A stretch of DNA of 20,702 nucleotides, taken from NCBI GenBank assembly GCA_900095095.1, contig FMBT01000713.1:1-20702 (forward strand). Direction: 5' to 3'. Position 1 is the stretch's first letter, and each line of letters starts with the position of its first letter. The position numbers and the translations under genes were made by a program. The notes beneath the pieces are model-generated. The model was not told the origin of the DNA. It worked only from the letters and a program-made list of their open reading frames with translations, and made no database searches. Below are positions 1-8,055 of this stretch, piece after piece. This stretch comes from Fragilariopsis cylindrus CCMP1102 (lineage: Eukaryota > Bacillariophyta > Bacillariophyceae > Bacillariales > Bacillariaceae).

Positions 1-1057
1 TTAACGTATCCCGTCGGACGGCTACCACTACCGTTGGTGTTTGTAGCGGCGGCTGCAGCAAATCGAGATTGTAAGATATACAACATAAGAGATAAAATGG
101 TCACCTCGGAAGAAAATTTGATACCAACATATGTATCCCACCATACATGTGAAAAGGAACGAGCGACGGTACGTTCCTCCTTCCAATATACGATTAGGTA
201 GCCACAAAATACTGCCTCTAAGAATGCACGGGTAAAGAAGAATAAATTCCCCGTAACGGTAATCCAAACAATTCGTTTCACTTGACTGTCGGTTGAAACT
301 TGATTGATCGCACCGAGTGTCTTTAATACTGTTCGGAACCGATGAGAAAATATAGTAATTTCGCAAACACAAATAATCGAAACGACTGCAAGTAACACAG
401 AATTGAATAGAATCATTCCTTCTGTCGTATAAAGTTTGCAGAAGAAACATGTTACGTTAACGACCTCAAGTGCGACCAATAATGAAACCAATCCAAGAAA
501 TGTGACCATCGGAATTGATCGACGGGATGCGGGATGGAAATACTTTTTAAGAATATCCGCCCAGTAGACCAAAATAAGAATAAAGATGCTAAACAATGCC
601 AATGAACCTGCTGTTAAAACAAATTCTGATAGGAATGCCCAAGCCATGCTGGATGATCCTTGTCCCAGGCTAATATCGCAACGGGTGTATACTGAGGCGT
701 CCATACCGTAGCAGGAATTAAGAACCAGATTGCTCTAAAGACTGATGTAACCAAGATAAGTGCATAGAATGCAGTAACGACAGTTGTTTCTGCTCCCACC
801 TGTTGATGTGTCCAAGACATACGTTTAGCAGCAAATATAGCAGTAATAAGAAATGCAACACCAAAGACAAGATCTAATCCTCTTTCAAATGTTGTTACAT
901 CGAGTAACGACGAATCTGTGTCTTCGGTACTCTTTTCAATTTCTTTTTGTTCATGTTCGACCGCCGCATCTGTGGCATTACTAATTACTTCGTTCACAGC
1001 GGTTGATACCTTTTCCATCGTCACTTCCGCTAATATCCTCGAAATCAATTCCCTCAT
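1..1057 (-). CDS. THH1/TOM1/TOM3-like seven-helix membrane protein, partial at left edge, one frame break
   Basis: The start is ATG at 1055-1057 (MRELISRILAEV), followed by an acidic Glu/Asp/Ser N-terminus and then hydrophobic segments. The first frame is read to about 645-655, where conserved sequence moves to another frame (MAWAFLSEFVLTAGSLALF), as if one base were missing. The second frame is open to base 1. Seven probable helices are visible: FERGLDLVFGVAFLITAIF, a segment ending SVFRAIWFLIP, a third ending LILVYWADILKK, then segments containing FLGLVSLLVALEVV, FNSVLLAVVSIICV, TGNLFFFTRAFLEAV and EVTILSLMLYILQ. The RAIWF and VYWADI motifs and the topology resemble the THH1/TOM1/TOM3 family, which in plants are tonoplast or endomembrane proteins. 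The function here is unknown. The C-terminus lies outside the window. The gene is divergent from the small plus-strand gene starting near 1616-1680. No GT-AG intron that explains the frame change was found, so a consensus error is likelier. The family call is by motif recall, not search. Confidence 0.7.
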
Positions 1058-1615
1058 GATTTTTTTCTTTCTTTTTCTCGCTTAGTTTAATAGGACGGAG
1101 CTAGCCTTGTTCGAGGAAGACACCAATGAATACTATATCGAATTCTGGAATGATTCACGTCCTCTTTTGTCAGCAGTGGATTGTTGGTGTTTGAATGCGA
1201 AAATGTTCAATCTTGTGTAACTTTGCTGGCTACCGTAGTACGGATGTTGTGTCAATCCCAATTACAAAAAGTATTATGTGCATTGACACGCGATAACAAC
1301 GATAAGCGTTCAATTCAAAAAATAAAAGCAAAGATTCTTTAAAAATAGTTAATGAAAATACCAAATGACAGGTTTTACCAGCATGTAGAAAAACAAAATC
1401 CAAGAATTTGTGCTCTGTATTTTCGCTCGTGAATGTACGACGTAATTGGAATGACATGGCGAAGAATCCAATCACGGCGAGGTTGGGCTAGAAAAAAGAA
1501 AAAAAATCTATTTTGTTCAATGGTTACCTGTGTAGGATAAGTACGTTCTTATTTTCATAACATAGGCAAGATGTTGACCACGGTATCGAGATACGACATT
1601 CGATTTCAGTGACCA
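1058..1615. other. Divergent intergenic region
   Basis: This is the spacer between two divergently transcribed genes and must hold both promoters. It is AT-rich with A-tracts near 1490-1510. A short open frame on the minus strand (1230-1475) has no recognisable domain and probably occurs by chance. No clear TATA element or conserved site could be assigned. Confidence 0.4.
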
Positions 1616-2147
1616 ATGATGATCACCGTCATCTTACTTTTAATGACAACTGACTTACTACAGTTAAGCACCATGATTAATGGTAAACGAGAAAGAATAT
1701 ACATGCTACAAAGCACATCCCACTACTTCTACTTCTTCTAGTATCATGTGGCGCATTTTGCACAATACATCGCAACAATCGCCCCAGCTAGATTCGGTCG
1801 GTCGTTGTAGTGCACAAACAACGCCCAGGGTAGCTATGTCGTCGTTATCTCCGACATGCCTAATGGCAATGCCAGGTATGTCGGAGGAACAACGAAAGCT
1901 GGAACGTGATAATGAAATACGACAGAAAATTGCAAAATTAAAATCACAGGGTAAAATGGGAAAAACAAATAAGGATGGAATAAAAGAATCGCCTGAGGAT
2001 TCAGCTATGGCAGAGGCTGAAGCATTTTTCAATAAACCAAGTCCGGCTAAAAAGTTTGAATTACGAAGAAAGGCGGAGAAGGAACGAGAAGCTCTACTTC
2101 TAAAAGAAAAAGAAGAAGAAGAAAAGGCGGAAAAAGAAGAAGAATAG
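1616..2147 (+). CDS. Small charged coiled-coil protein, probably plastid-targeted; N-terminal model uncertain
   Basis: The firm part is the frame running from about 1786 to the stop at 2145-2147. It contains MSEEQRKLERDNEIRQKIAK, then a Lys-rich linker, AMAEAEAFFNKPSPAKKFEL and a Lys/Glu coiled-coil tail. The phrase AEAFFNKPSP looks like a conserved core, but I do not recognise the family. An uninterrupted alternative starts at ATG 1680 (MVNEKEYTCYK) and carries no targeting signal. A better model starts at ATG 1616 (MMITVILLLMTTDLLQLST), splices out 1683-1741 (GTAAAC...TTCTTCTAG, 59 nt) and continues VSCGAFCTIHRNNRP. The result is a hydrophobic segment followed by a Gly-Ala-Phe site like diatom plastid presequences. 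It then needs one extra base in the C run at 1782-1785 to join the main frame, which is the same missing-base pattern seen in other genes here. The C-terminal half is confident; the N-terminal model is inference. Confidence 0.6.
1683..1741 (+). other. Candidate 59-nt intron in the small coiled-coil gene
   Basis: It starts GTAAAC and ends with a pyrimidine-rich tract followed by TAG. Splicing joins a hydrophobic start at 1616 to an SCGAF-type plastid cleavage motif. It is supported only by splice-site shape and the sense of the product, and it also needs a one-base correction at 1782-1785. Confidence 0.35.
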
Positions 2148-2638
2148 GGAACGTGATTAAACTGAGAGAGAGAGAGCGCCTCAAATTGTGAGATAAAGTA
2201 ATTGCATGGATTAATTTATCACATAATTTGAATAGAACATTATCAGAGCATTATTGCAGTGCTACATACAGTTTTCTCTTGTAGCGACCCACAGATGCGG
2301 CAAGAACTATCCTAACAAAGCTTAGTGTACTGCGATGGACGTGTGTACAAATAGAAAAGTATGTGTGGTCTAAACTACTACTAGACTAATACTCACTCAC
2401 TCATACGTATTCGTATTATAAATGTTATGTCTGTTTTTGATTCTGTTATAACTATAATGATAATAGTAAGTAGTCTATATAAGATCCTATAGATTTTATA
2501 GTAGTACTACGGTAGTGCAAAAAAAATTATGCGTTGCTCGATTATTCATTATGGCTTGTTAGTTTACCAATAAAATGGAACACTGTGAACAAAAAGAAAA
2601 GAAATCATTTCCTATTCTCCATAAAAAAAACGAAAAAG
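2148..2638. other. Convergent intergenic region
   Basis: This is the 3' region shared by two convergent genes. It holds a short GA run just after the upstream stop (about 2164-2175) and AT-rich sequence with scattered TAGTA motifs from 2375 to 2515. No gene or RNA was recognised. Confidence 0.4.
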
Positions 2639-4102
2639 TTAATCTTCACCGACTGTTGATGTTGTTGTTGTTTCGCAAGAAACGTGTACTACTACCAGGA
2701 TCAGTAGCAATAGTAGTAGTATCATTGATGGTTGTAGATGTGTTGAGGACGACGAAACATTATCTTCTGATGGTGGTCCAGAAACCGACGGATCATTTTC
2801 TTTCTGTTCTTGTTCATTATTATTATCTGGTTCAACTGGTAACTCGTTGTCGGGTTTCGTTTTCTTAGGTATTTCGGTCGATGCGATTGTTGGATTAGAT
2901 GTAGGCGGTTCAGTCTTTTTCGAATCAATATTATTATTGTCGGGTTTAGACTTTTCAGGATTTTCTGTCGGTACGATCGTCGGTACGATTGTTGGTTCGA
3001 TTGTTGGTTCGATTGTCGGTTTACTAGATATTTTTTTCGTCGTCGTTGCCGTCGCGTTGTCGTTGGTGGGTTTAGTATCAGTATCAGTATTATTATCATT
3101 ATGTTTGTCGTTGTCATCGTCGCTAATAATTGTTGCTGTCAGATTACCAACGGATTCTTCTTCCTCGTTCTCATCGGATGGAATCATTATCTCGCCATCA
3201 CCATCTACATCGTCGTCGCTGTCGAAAGCAACAAAATCGTCGTCGTATTCAGTTGAGTTCCCATCCGTAATATTGCTATTATTATTTCCAGCAGTTATTG
3301 GTGTGGATGAAGGTTCAACAGTTGGTGGTGCAGATAATGGAGCCAAGGAAATTGATAAAATCGATTCCAGTATAGGTTCATCTGGTATTATATCAGAAGG
3401 AAATTTAGCGAATTGATTCAGAAGCCCAGCTGTCATATCATTTCCGACATCAAAAAAATTAACAACTGGATAAAATGGGCCTTCCGTTTGGGCAGGCGTT
3501 AATTTATCCAACCCGCCCTTATTCATATTAACAACGACCTTCTTCGTTGCATAAAAGAGTGAATTACCATCATCTTGAATTGATTCTTGTAATTTAAGCA
3601 CCAGCATATCATCAAACATCAGTGAAGCATTTTCGTCATCAAAATAAAATTGAGAAGTTAATAATTCACGTCTATTTTTATACCAGACTTTAAAATGGAT
3701 ATGTGTTATTGGGCGACCTGCATACAAACCTGGTCGGAATGTTTTGAATGCAAAATTCCCTAACGCATCTGTTTCGGCTGTACCGAAGTAACTAAACGTA
3801 TCACTTAATAATTCGTATCCATCTAAATCATCTCCTGGATGGAAATAATTTCCATTATAATCCGCATGCCAAAATTGTACCTGTGCATCTTCAACTGGTT
3901 CTCCTACATCGTCACGTAATCTTCCGTAAAATAGTAAATAAGGATTGGACGGTCCTTGGGCTCGTCGTTGCTGATGTTGTTGTTGTTGTTGTTGTTGCTG
4001 TAGTCGCTGCTGTACTTCTTTTTGACAGGTAGAATGCCTGATGAAATATGATGTATATAAGAGCAGAAGCTGTAGAAAATAATTCCATCGGGGAACAGCC
4101 AT
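2639..4102 (-). CDS. Secreted intradiol-dioxygenase-like protein with C-terminal membrane segment and rearranged motif order
   Basis: The protein is 487 aa, starting at ATG 4100-4102. Residues 5-24 form a signal peptide, followed by a poly-Gln stretch (about 33-45). The catalytic core lies at about 56-195: YGRLRDDVGEPVEDAQVQFW, GNYFH (Tyr86), PGLYAGR (Tyr127) and HIHF (His134, His136). By comparison with protocatechuate 3,4-dioxygenase, these correspond to the two Tyr and two His that bind non-haem Fe(III), so all four ligands are present. Such enzymes cleave catechols between the two hydroxyls. The motif that normally starts the family (TPAQTEGPFYP with a following ND pair) is here at 202-223, after the core. 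The rest is an Asp/Asn/Glu/Thr-rich stalk with PTIEPT/PTIVPT repeats near 375-400 and a hydrophobic run (MILLLLLLILVVVHV) before a short polar tail. This suggests a surface-anchored exoplasmic enzyme. The substrate is unknown; it may act on phenolics or wall material. The gene is continuous and without introns. Confidence 0.8.
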   Translation of the reverse strand: MAVPRWNYFLQLLLLYTSYFIRHSTCQKEVQQRLQQQQQQQQHQQRRAQGPSNPYLLFYGRLRDDVGEPVEDAQVQFWHADYNGNYFHPGDDLDGYELLSDTFSYFGTAETDALGNFAFKTFRPGLYAGRPITHIHFKVWYKNRRELLTSQFYFDDENASLMFDDMLVLKLQESIQDDGNSLFYATKKVVVNMNKGGLDKLTPAQTEGPFYPVVNFFDVGNDMTAGLLNQFAKFPSDIIPDEPILESILSISLAPLSAPPTVEPSSTPITAGNNNSNITDGNSTEYDDDFVAFDSDDDVDGDGEIMIPSDENEEEESVGNLTATIISDDDNDKHNDNNTDTDTKPTNDNATATTTKKISSKPTIEPTIEPTIVPTIVPTENPEKSKPDNNNIDSKKTEPPTSNPTIASTEIPKKTKPDNELPVEPDNNNEQEQKENDPSVSGPPSEDNVSSSSTHLQPSMILLLLLLILVVVHVSCETTTTSTVGED

Positions 4103-4118
4103 GGGACTAAATGAAAGA

Positions 4119-4151
<33 letters not shown>

Positions 4152-4649
4152 ATTGCTGATGTTGAACGATTCCTGTATTTGTGATGCCTTGTTTCTGTGG
4201 GCTCTGTAGAAGTGAATGTAATTTGGTATGATGGTTAATTAAAACTTGGAGTTGGTATCAGCTGTAGCTAGCTGCTACAGCAGACAAGAATTAGATAGGT
4301 GGTTGTTCGGTCGTTCGAAATTGTCTTCATCAATTCATTACTGAGTCAAAGTGTATGTGTACCACGATTCTGTGAGCATTCTGGAGGGAGATTATTTTAA
4401 ATTTTGACTGGCGTGCAAGAATGAAAAAAAAAAGCAAGTCGAGATTTTTATTTCAAAAAAATAAGTCCCAGTTTTCCGCGTCCAGGTCCCACACAGTATC
4501 CAAGAACGAGCCATTTTTTGTCGAATCAATCCCCCCGAAATGGATTATCGCGCATTCCTACATACTTTTGGGGACTACTCGTTTTTTATTTTGACTACAG
4601 ATCCTACCAACAAGAATTGCTTCACGTGTAGGGTAGAGCTTGGTGTGAT
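4103..4649. other. Intergenic region with 5' CT microsatellite
   Basis: This is the upstream region of the dioxygenase-like gene (which reads left) up to the left inverted-repeat arm. A pure TC run occupies about 4125-4151, just before the dioxygenase start, and so lies in its promoter or 5' UTR. A short imperfect palindrome, CTGTAG...CTACAG, lies near 4261-4280. No gene was seen. Confidence 0.5.
4125..4151. repeat. (TC)n microsatellite
   Basis: About 27 bases of uninterrupted TC dinucleotide (GA on the coding strand) lie 23-49 bp upstream of the dioxygenase ATG. Confidence 0.95.
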
Positions 4650-5177
4650 AATTGAGACTTCCACCTTCTGTTTCCGCGAGGATAGAGAAGGTTCAGTTCA
4701 ATAATCAAGCAATGATTTGTTTGGTAGTGGTTCTAGTTACTTCTGGACAACCGATACCTCAAAAGCCATACCTGGCTACGACTTTTCGGTCTAAAACACG
4801 ATGAGCGCCCCCCCCCCCCCCCATCACACACAAAACCCCTACTACTTCCTTCCAATAACATTGTTCGACTGACTCGGTGTGACAATGAAAAACAAATGGG
4901 GTAAAATTATATATAAAGATGTGTAAAATATATCATATCATAGTATAGTATAGTATAGTATAGAATGATAGACGATTCAACCTTTTATTTTTTCTCTATA
5001 GGACTTAGATCTAGTTAGAGATAAATTGTTGGTATACCTTTCATACAGTGGGTATAGTTTGAAAAAGTATTTATTTATATATATATCATTTCAACAGTAG
5101 AATTATCGTGTGTTTGTATGAATTGAAGTATTTCCTTCCCATATAGAGGTTTTCATCTTCAATCATACCATAATGTG
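4650..5177 (+). repeat. Left arm of a 528-bp near-perfect inverted repeat
   Basis: Its reverse complement matches 7529-8055 base for base by eye, except for one substitution (T at 4687 against a base reading A in the other arm's complement) and a C run of 15 here (4808-4822) against 14 in the right arm. Boundaries are abrupt: 4649 and 5178 no longer match. The arm holds the inverted copy of the hydrolase 3' coding end (5086-5177), its downstream AT-rich sequence with TATAG repeats near 4940-4965, and the long C run. No target-site duplication was seen immediately outside 4650 and 8055, and the arms carry no transposase. Confidence 0.95.
5086..5177 (-). pseudogene. Duplicated 3' fragment of the alpha/beta hydrolase gene
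   Basis: Read on the minus strand, this stretch encodes the same last 30 residues and stop as the hydrolase at 7529-7620 (HYGMIEDENLYMGRKYFNSY... through LLLK). It has no upstream coding sequence of its own: at 5178 it abuts CCCA and AT repeats. Because only the right copy is joined to a full gene, the left copy is probably the derived one. It could serve as a 3' end after inversion of the intervening segment. Confidence 0.85.
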
Positions 5178-5252
5178 CCCACCCACCCACACCCACATAT
5201 ATATATATATATATATATAATATACATATATATATATATATATCCTATATAT
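5178..5252. repeat. CCCA/CCCACA plus (AT)n microsatellite at the inner edge of the left arm
   Basis: Three to four CCCA-type units are followed by about 50 bases of nearly pure AT dinucleotide, interrupted by AATATACAT and CCTA. The repeat starts exactly where homology to the right arm stops, so it marks the breakpoint of the inverted duplication. Confidence 0.9.
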
Positions 5253-6007
5253 ATTACAATGCTGTCCATTTTTATGGAAAGGCAGAAGACCCAGGCAATC
5301 ATAATGAAATAGTGGCTGTGTAGAGCACAGTGAAACACCTGATGACATCTACGATAAAAATGGTTGGTGAAGTTGAAAGAGTTGGATTCTTTGATAATTT
5401 TATGTTCATTGGTTGCCTAAACATGACAGGTTATCTCCAACGAATGTGAATGTGAACAAATCGTGTTAGGATGCCGTGGATTGGATGTCCAAGACTAGTG
5501 TTCAACCTGCAGGTGACTATCTTGAAATAAGCGAAGAAGATGAATAGATCGAGACGAACAGAAAACATACAATAAAGGAAGACAGATTGATAAAGAATCG
5601 GAAAGAAAGCATGCAGTTCCATAGGAACATCATAGATATCCAATGATCGTTTAATGAATTAAAGGTAGTACATATCGATCCTACTTTTACTAGGTACAGT
5701 AGCTAATTTAGCTACAAGCTAGACTAGAATGATGATTTGTTTGTATTTGTATTTGGTTTTTTTTGTCTTTTTGCTAGATTTCTATCGCGCAATTAAGCGC
5801 ATTTGTTTGTTTGCGCGCGCCCCTCTAGGCGTTTCGACAAATCTTGAATCTTTTTTTATCATCTTGACACAAAATAATGAACAACACAAGCAACGAACAT
5901 AGATCACGAAAATCACGAACACATCAACACCCAACAATAAATACACGGACCAACAATGGTTCTCCTTGGCCTATAAATCTTTCCTACGTCATTTTAAACT
6001 TGATTTA

Positions 6008-6041
6008 TAATACATTGTTCAAAATAATACATTGTTCAAAA
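6008..6041 (+). repeat. Perfect 17-bp tandem duplication upstream of the hydrolase
   Basis: TAATACATTGTTCAAAA occurs twice without a gap (6008-6024 and 6025-6041), ending 52 bp before the hydrolase start codon. It may be a 5' UTR or promoter duplication; no role is shown. Confidence 0.85.
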
Positions 6042-6093
6042 AAATTCTGACATAACAATACTTTACCGTTTACATCTCAGAAGCAAAGATTGA

Positions 6094-7620
6094 ATGAAGA
6101 TGTTACCGTCTCACCTATTAGATCCGACAAAGAGAAAGAATGAACGACCAAGTCATACTAGATTAGGACAAGCTCCACCGGCACCCCCACCATCATTATG
6201 TGTAACCGGTGCAATGAGTCGGATGGGAAGGTATCAAGTAAGAATGAATGACAACGACAACAACAACGAAGATCCTATAGTACTTTCATATTGTATATTT
6301 AGACCAAGACAATTATATGATGATAATAAACCACCGTTATTGTGTTTACATGGTGGTCCATCAATTCCATCAAATTACTTACTACCAATTGTTAATGTTG
6401 TTACAGATCGATCTGTTATATTTTATGATCAATGGGGATGTGGTAAATCATCACGGCCACGATCACGACCTAAAAGCAAAAGCAAAGAATCAGAATCAGA
6501 ATCAGGCGAATATTATCCGCCGTTTTCAATACCGATTATGGTCGAACATTTACGTCAACTTACTGTAGAACATTGGAAATTGAAAAAGTTTCATTTACTA
6601 GGCCATTCCTTTGGTGGGATATTAGCATATGAATATTTTTTGTTATCAGCAAAGCCGTTGAAAACTAAGACGAAACAACTGGACGAAGAAGAGAATGACG
6701 AGAATGAGAATGAGAACGAGGAGAATCCTATTTCTGTTTCTTCGGTTTGCTGCTCATTGATTCTATCATCGACACCAACATCAGCTGCATTGATACAATC
6801 CGAATCGGAACGATTATTACAGGATCTAAATAACAATAATGATAACGATAACGATAATTATATGTATACTACTACAACAAAAGAATCAAGTAACGACGGA
6901 ACGAATGACGACGATGACAACGACGATGACAACAACAACGACGGAAAAAAAATATTGTCTACTACTACTGAACAACAACAAACACATCAACAAAAATATC
7001 AAAAGATAATGATTCAAAAGTCAACGAAGAAGAAGAAGAAAAATTCAATAGTTAAAAAAATAAAATATACAGAAGAATTCCATCAAACACATGAATGTCG
7101 ATTATCAAATTTACCATTAATATTAATGGATGCGTTAAGACAGGTTGGACCAGTTCCTTGGAGGGGTATACAAGCAATTGAAGGATATGATATTTTTGAT
7201 ACTACTAATAAAGAGAGTGACGAAATAAAAACTTCAGATACTTATAGTAGCAGTAATGATAATATGCAGGTACAAGAACAAGAACAAGTACAAGTACAAG
7301 TATTCCCTCCTACGTTATTGATGCGTGGCGAATATGACTTCTGTACTGAACTTTGTATGAAAGGATGGAAAGAAAAATTATTATCTACTACTAATACTGC
7401 TGCTTGTAGTGACAGCGACAGCGACAGTGGCAGTGACAGTGGCAGCGGTAGCGGTAGCAGTAATGACAACGTTAACGACAAAGACCACCGCAAGATGATG
7501 CTGCAGACAAAAGTTCTTTCGAATTGCTCACATTATGGTATGATTGAAGATGAAAACCTCTATATGGGAAGGAAATACTTCAATTCATACAAACACACGA
7601 TAATTCTACTGTTGAAATGA
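6094..7620 (+). CDS. Proline-iminopeptidase-like alpha/beta hydrolase with large low-complexity insertions
   Basis: The protein is 508 aa, in one exon. Family landmarks appear in order: LLCLHGGPS (HGGP at 86-89, oxyanion-hole region), FYDQWGCGKS (111-119), nucleophile elbow GHSFGG with Ser172, the acid in RGEYDFCTE (Asp415) and CSHYGMIEDE with His480. All members of the triad are present. Such S33 peptidases release N-terminal proline from peptides, though related hydrolases use other substrates. No signal peptide is visible, so it is probably cytosolic. Asn/Asp/Glu/Lys-rich insertions sit between the nucleophile and the acid (about 195-350), and a Ser/Asp/Gly run sits between the acid and the histidine (about 434-465). 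The start could be Met1, Met3 or Met41; conserved sequence begins near residue 46. The last 30 codons, including His480, lie in the right inverted-repeat arm, so the same C-terminus is also encoded at 5086-5177. Confidence 0.85.
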   Translation: MKMLPSHLLDPTKRKNERPSHTRLGQAPPAPPPSLCVTGAMSRMGRYQVRMNDNDNNNEDPIVLSYCIFRPRQLYDDNKPPLLCLHGGPSIPSNYLLPIVNVVTDRSVIFYDQWGCGKSSRPRSRPKSKSKESESESGEYYPPFSIPIMVEHLRQLTVEHWKLKKFHLLGHSFGGILAYEYFLLSAKPLKTKTKQLDEEENDENENENEENPISVSSVCCSLILSSTPTSAALIQSESERLLQDLNNNNDNDNDNYMYTTTTKESSNDGTNDDDDNDDDNNNDGKKILSTTTEQQQTHQQKYQKIMIQKSTKKKKKNSIVKKIKYTEEFHQTHECRLSNLPLILMDALRQVGPVPWRGIQAIEGYDIFDTTNKESDEIKTSDTYSSSNDNMQVQEQEQVQVQVFPPTLLMRGEYDFCTELCMKGWKEKLLSTTNTAACSDSDSDSGSDSGSGSGSSNDNVNDKDHRKMMLQTKVLSNCSHYGMIEDENLYMGRKYFNSYKHTIILLLK

Positions 7621-8055
7621 TATATATATAAATAAATACTTTTTCAAACTATACCCACTGTATGAAAGGTATACCAACAATTTATCTCTAACTAGATCTA
7701 AGTCCTATAGAGAAAAAATAAAAGGTTGAATCGTCTATCATTCTATACTATACTATACTATACTATGATATGATATATTTTACACATCTTTATATATAAT
7801 TTTACCCCATTTGTTTTTCATTGTCACACCGAGTCAGTCGAACAATGTTATTGGAAGGAAGTAGTAGGGGTTTTGTGTGTGATGGGGGGGGGGGGGGCGC
7901 TCATCGTGTTTTAGACCGAAAAGTCGTAGCCAGGTATGGCTTTTGAGGTATCGGTTGTCCAGAAGTAACTAGAACCACTACCAAACAAATCATTGCTTGA
8001 TTATTGAACTGAACCTTCTCTTTCCTCGCGGAAACAGAAGGTGGAAGTCTCAATT
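7529..8055 (-). repeat. Right arm of the 527-bp near-perfect inverted repeat
   Basis: This arm carries the functional 3' end of the hydrolase (7529-7620) plus 435 bp of downstream sequence, including a run of 14 G (7884-7897). It pairs with 4650-5177. The two arms are separated by 2351 bp (5178-7528) that hold the rest of the hydrolase. Outside 8055 the sequence passes into a GA microsatellite. Confidence 0.95.

Larger units (their letters stand above)
5178..6093. other. Spacer between left arm and hydrolase start
   Basis: This region begins with CCCA repeats and a long AT run (to about 5250), then unremarkable sequence. The last 450 bp should contain the hydrolase promoter. It holds a GCGCGC patch at 5812-5819 and a perfect 17-bp tandem duplication at 6008-6041. 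Short open frames (for example 5431-5643, minus) show no recognisable domain. Confidence 0.4.

Noticed and set aside
28..450. 140-residue open frame on the minus strand
   Set aside because: It is out of frame with the THH1/TOM1/TOM3-like helices read through the same DNA, is rich in Cys/Arg/Tyr without any motif, and the true frame stays open through the whole stretch.
1230..1475. 81-residue open frame, minus strand
   Set aside because: No recognisable domain, and it sits in a divergent promoter region with AT-rich composition; probably chance.
2847..3416. 189-residue plus-strand open frame
   Set aside because: Antisense shadow of the Asp/Thr/Pro-rich stalk of the dioxygenase-like gene; its Val/Ser/Gly repeats merely mirror that low complexity.
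5431..5643. 70-residue open frame, minus strand, as a gene inside the cassette
   Set aside because: No motif, no targeting signal, short, and it overlaps the probable promoter spacer.
4650..8055. DNA transposon with long terminal inverted repeats
   Set aside because: The interior encodes a hydrolase and no transposase, no target-site duplication flanks the outer edges, and the arm contains a fragment of the hydrolase itself, which fits inverted duplication of a 3' end better.
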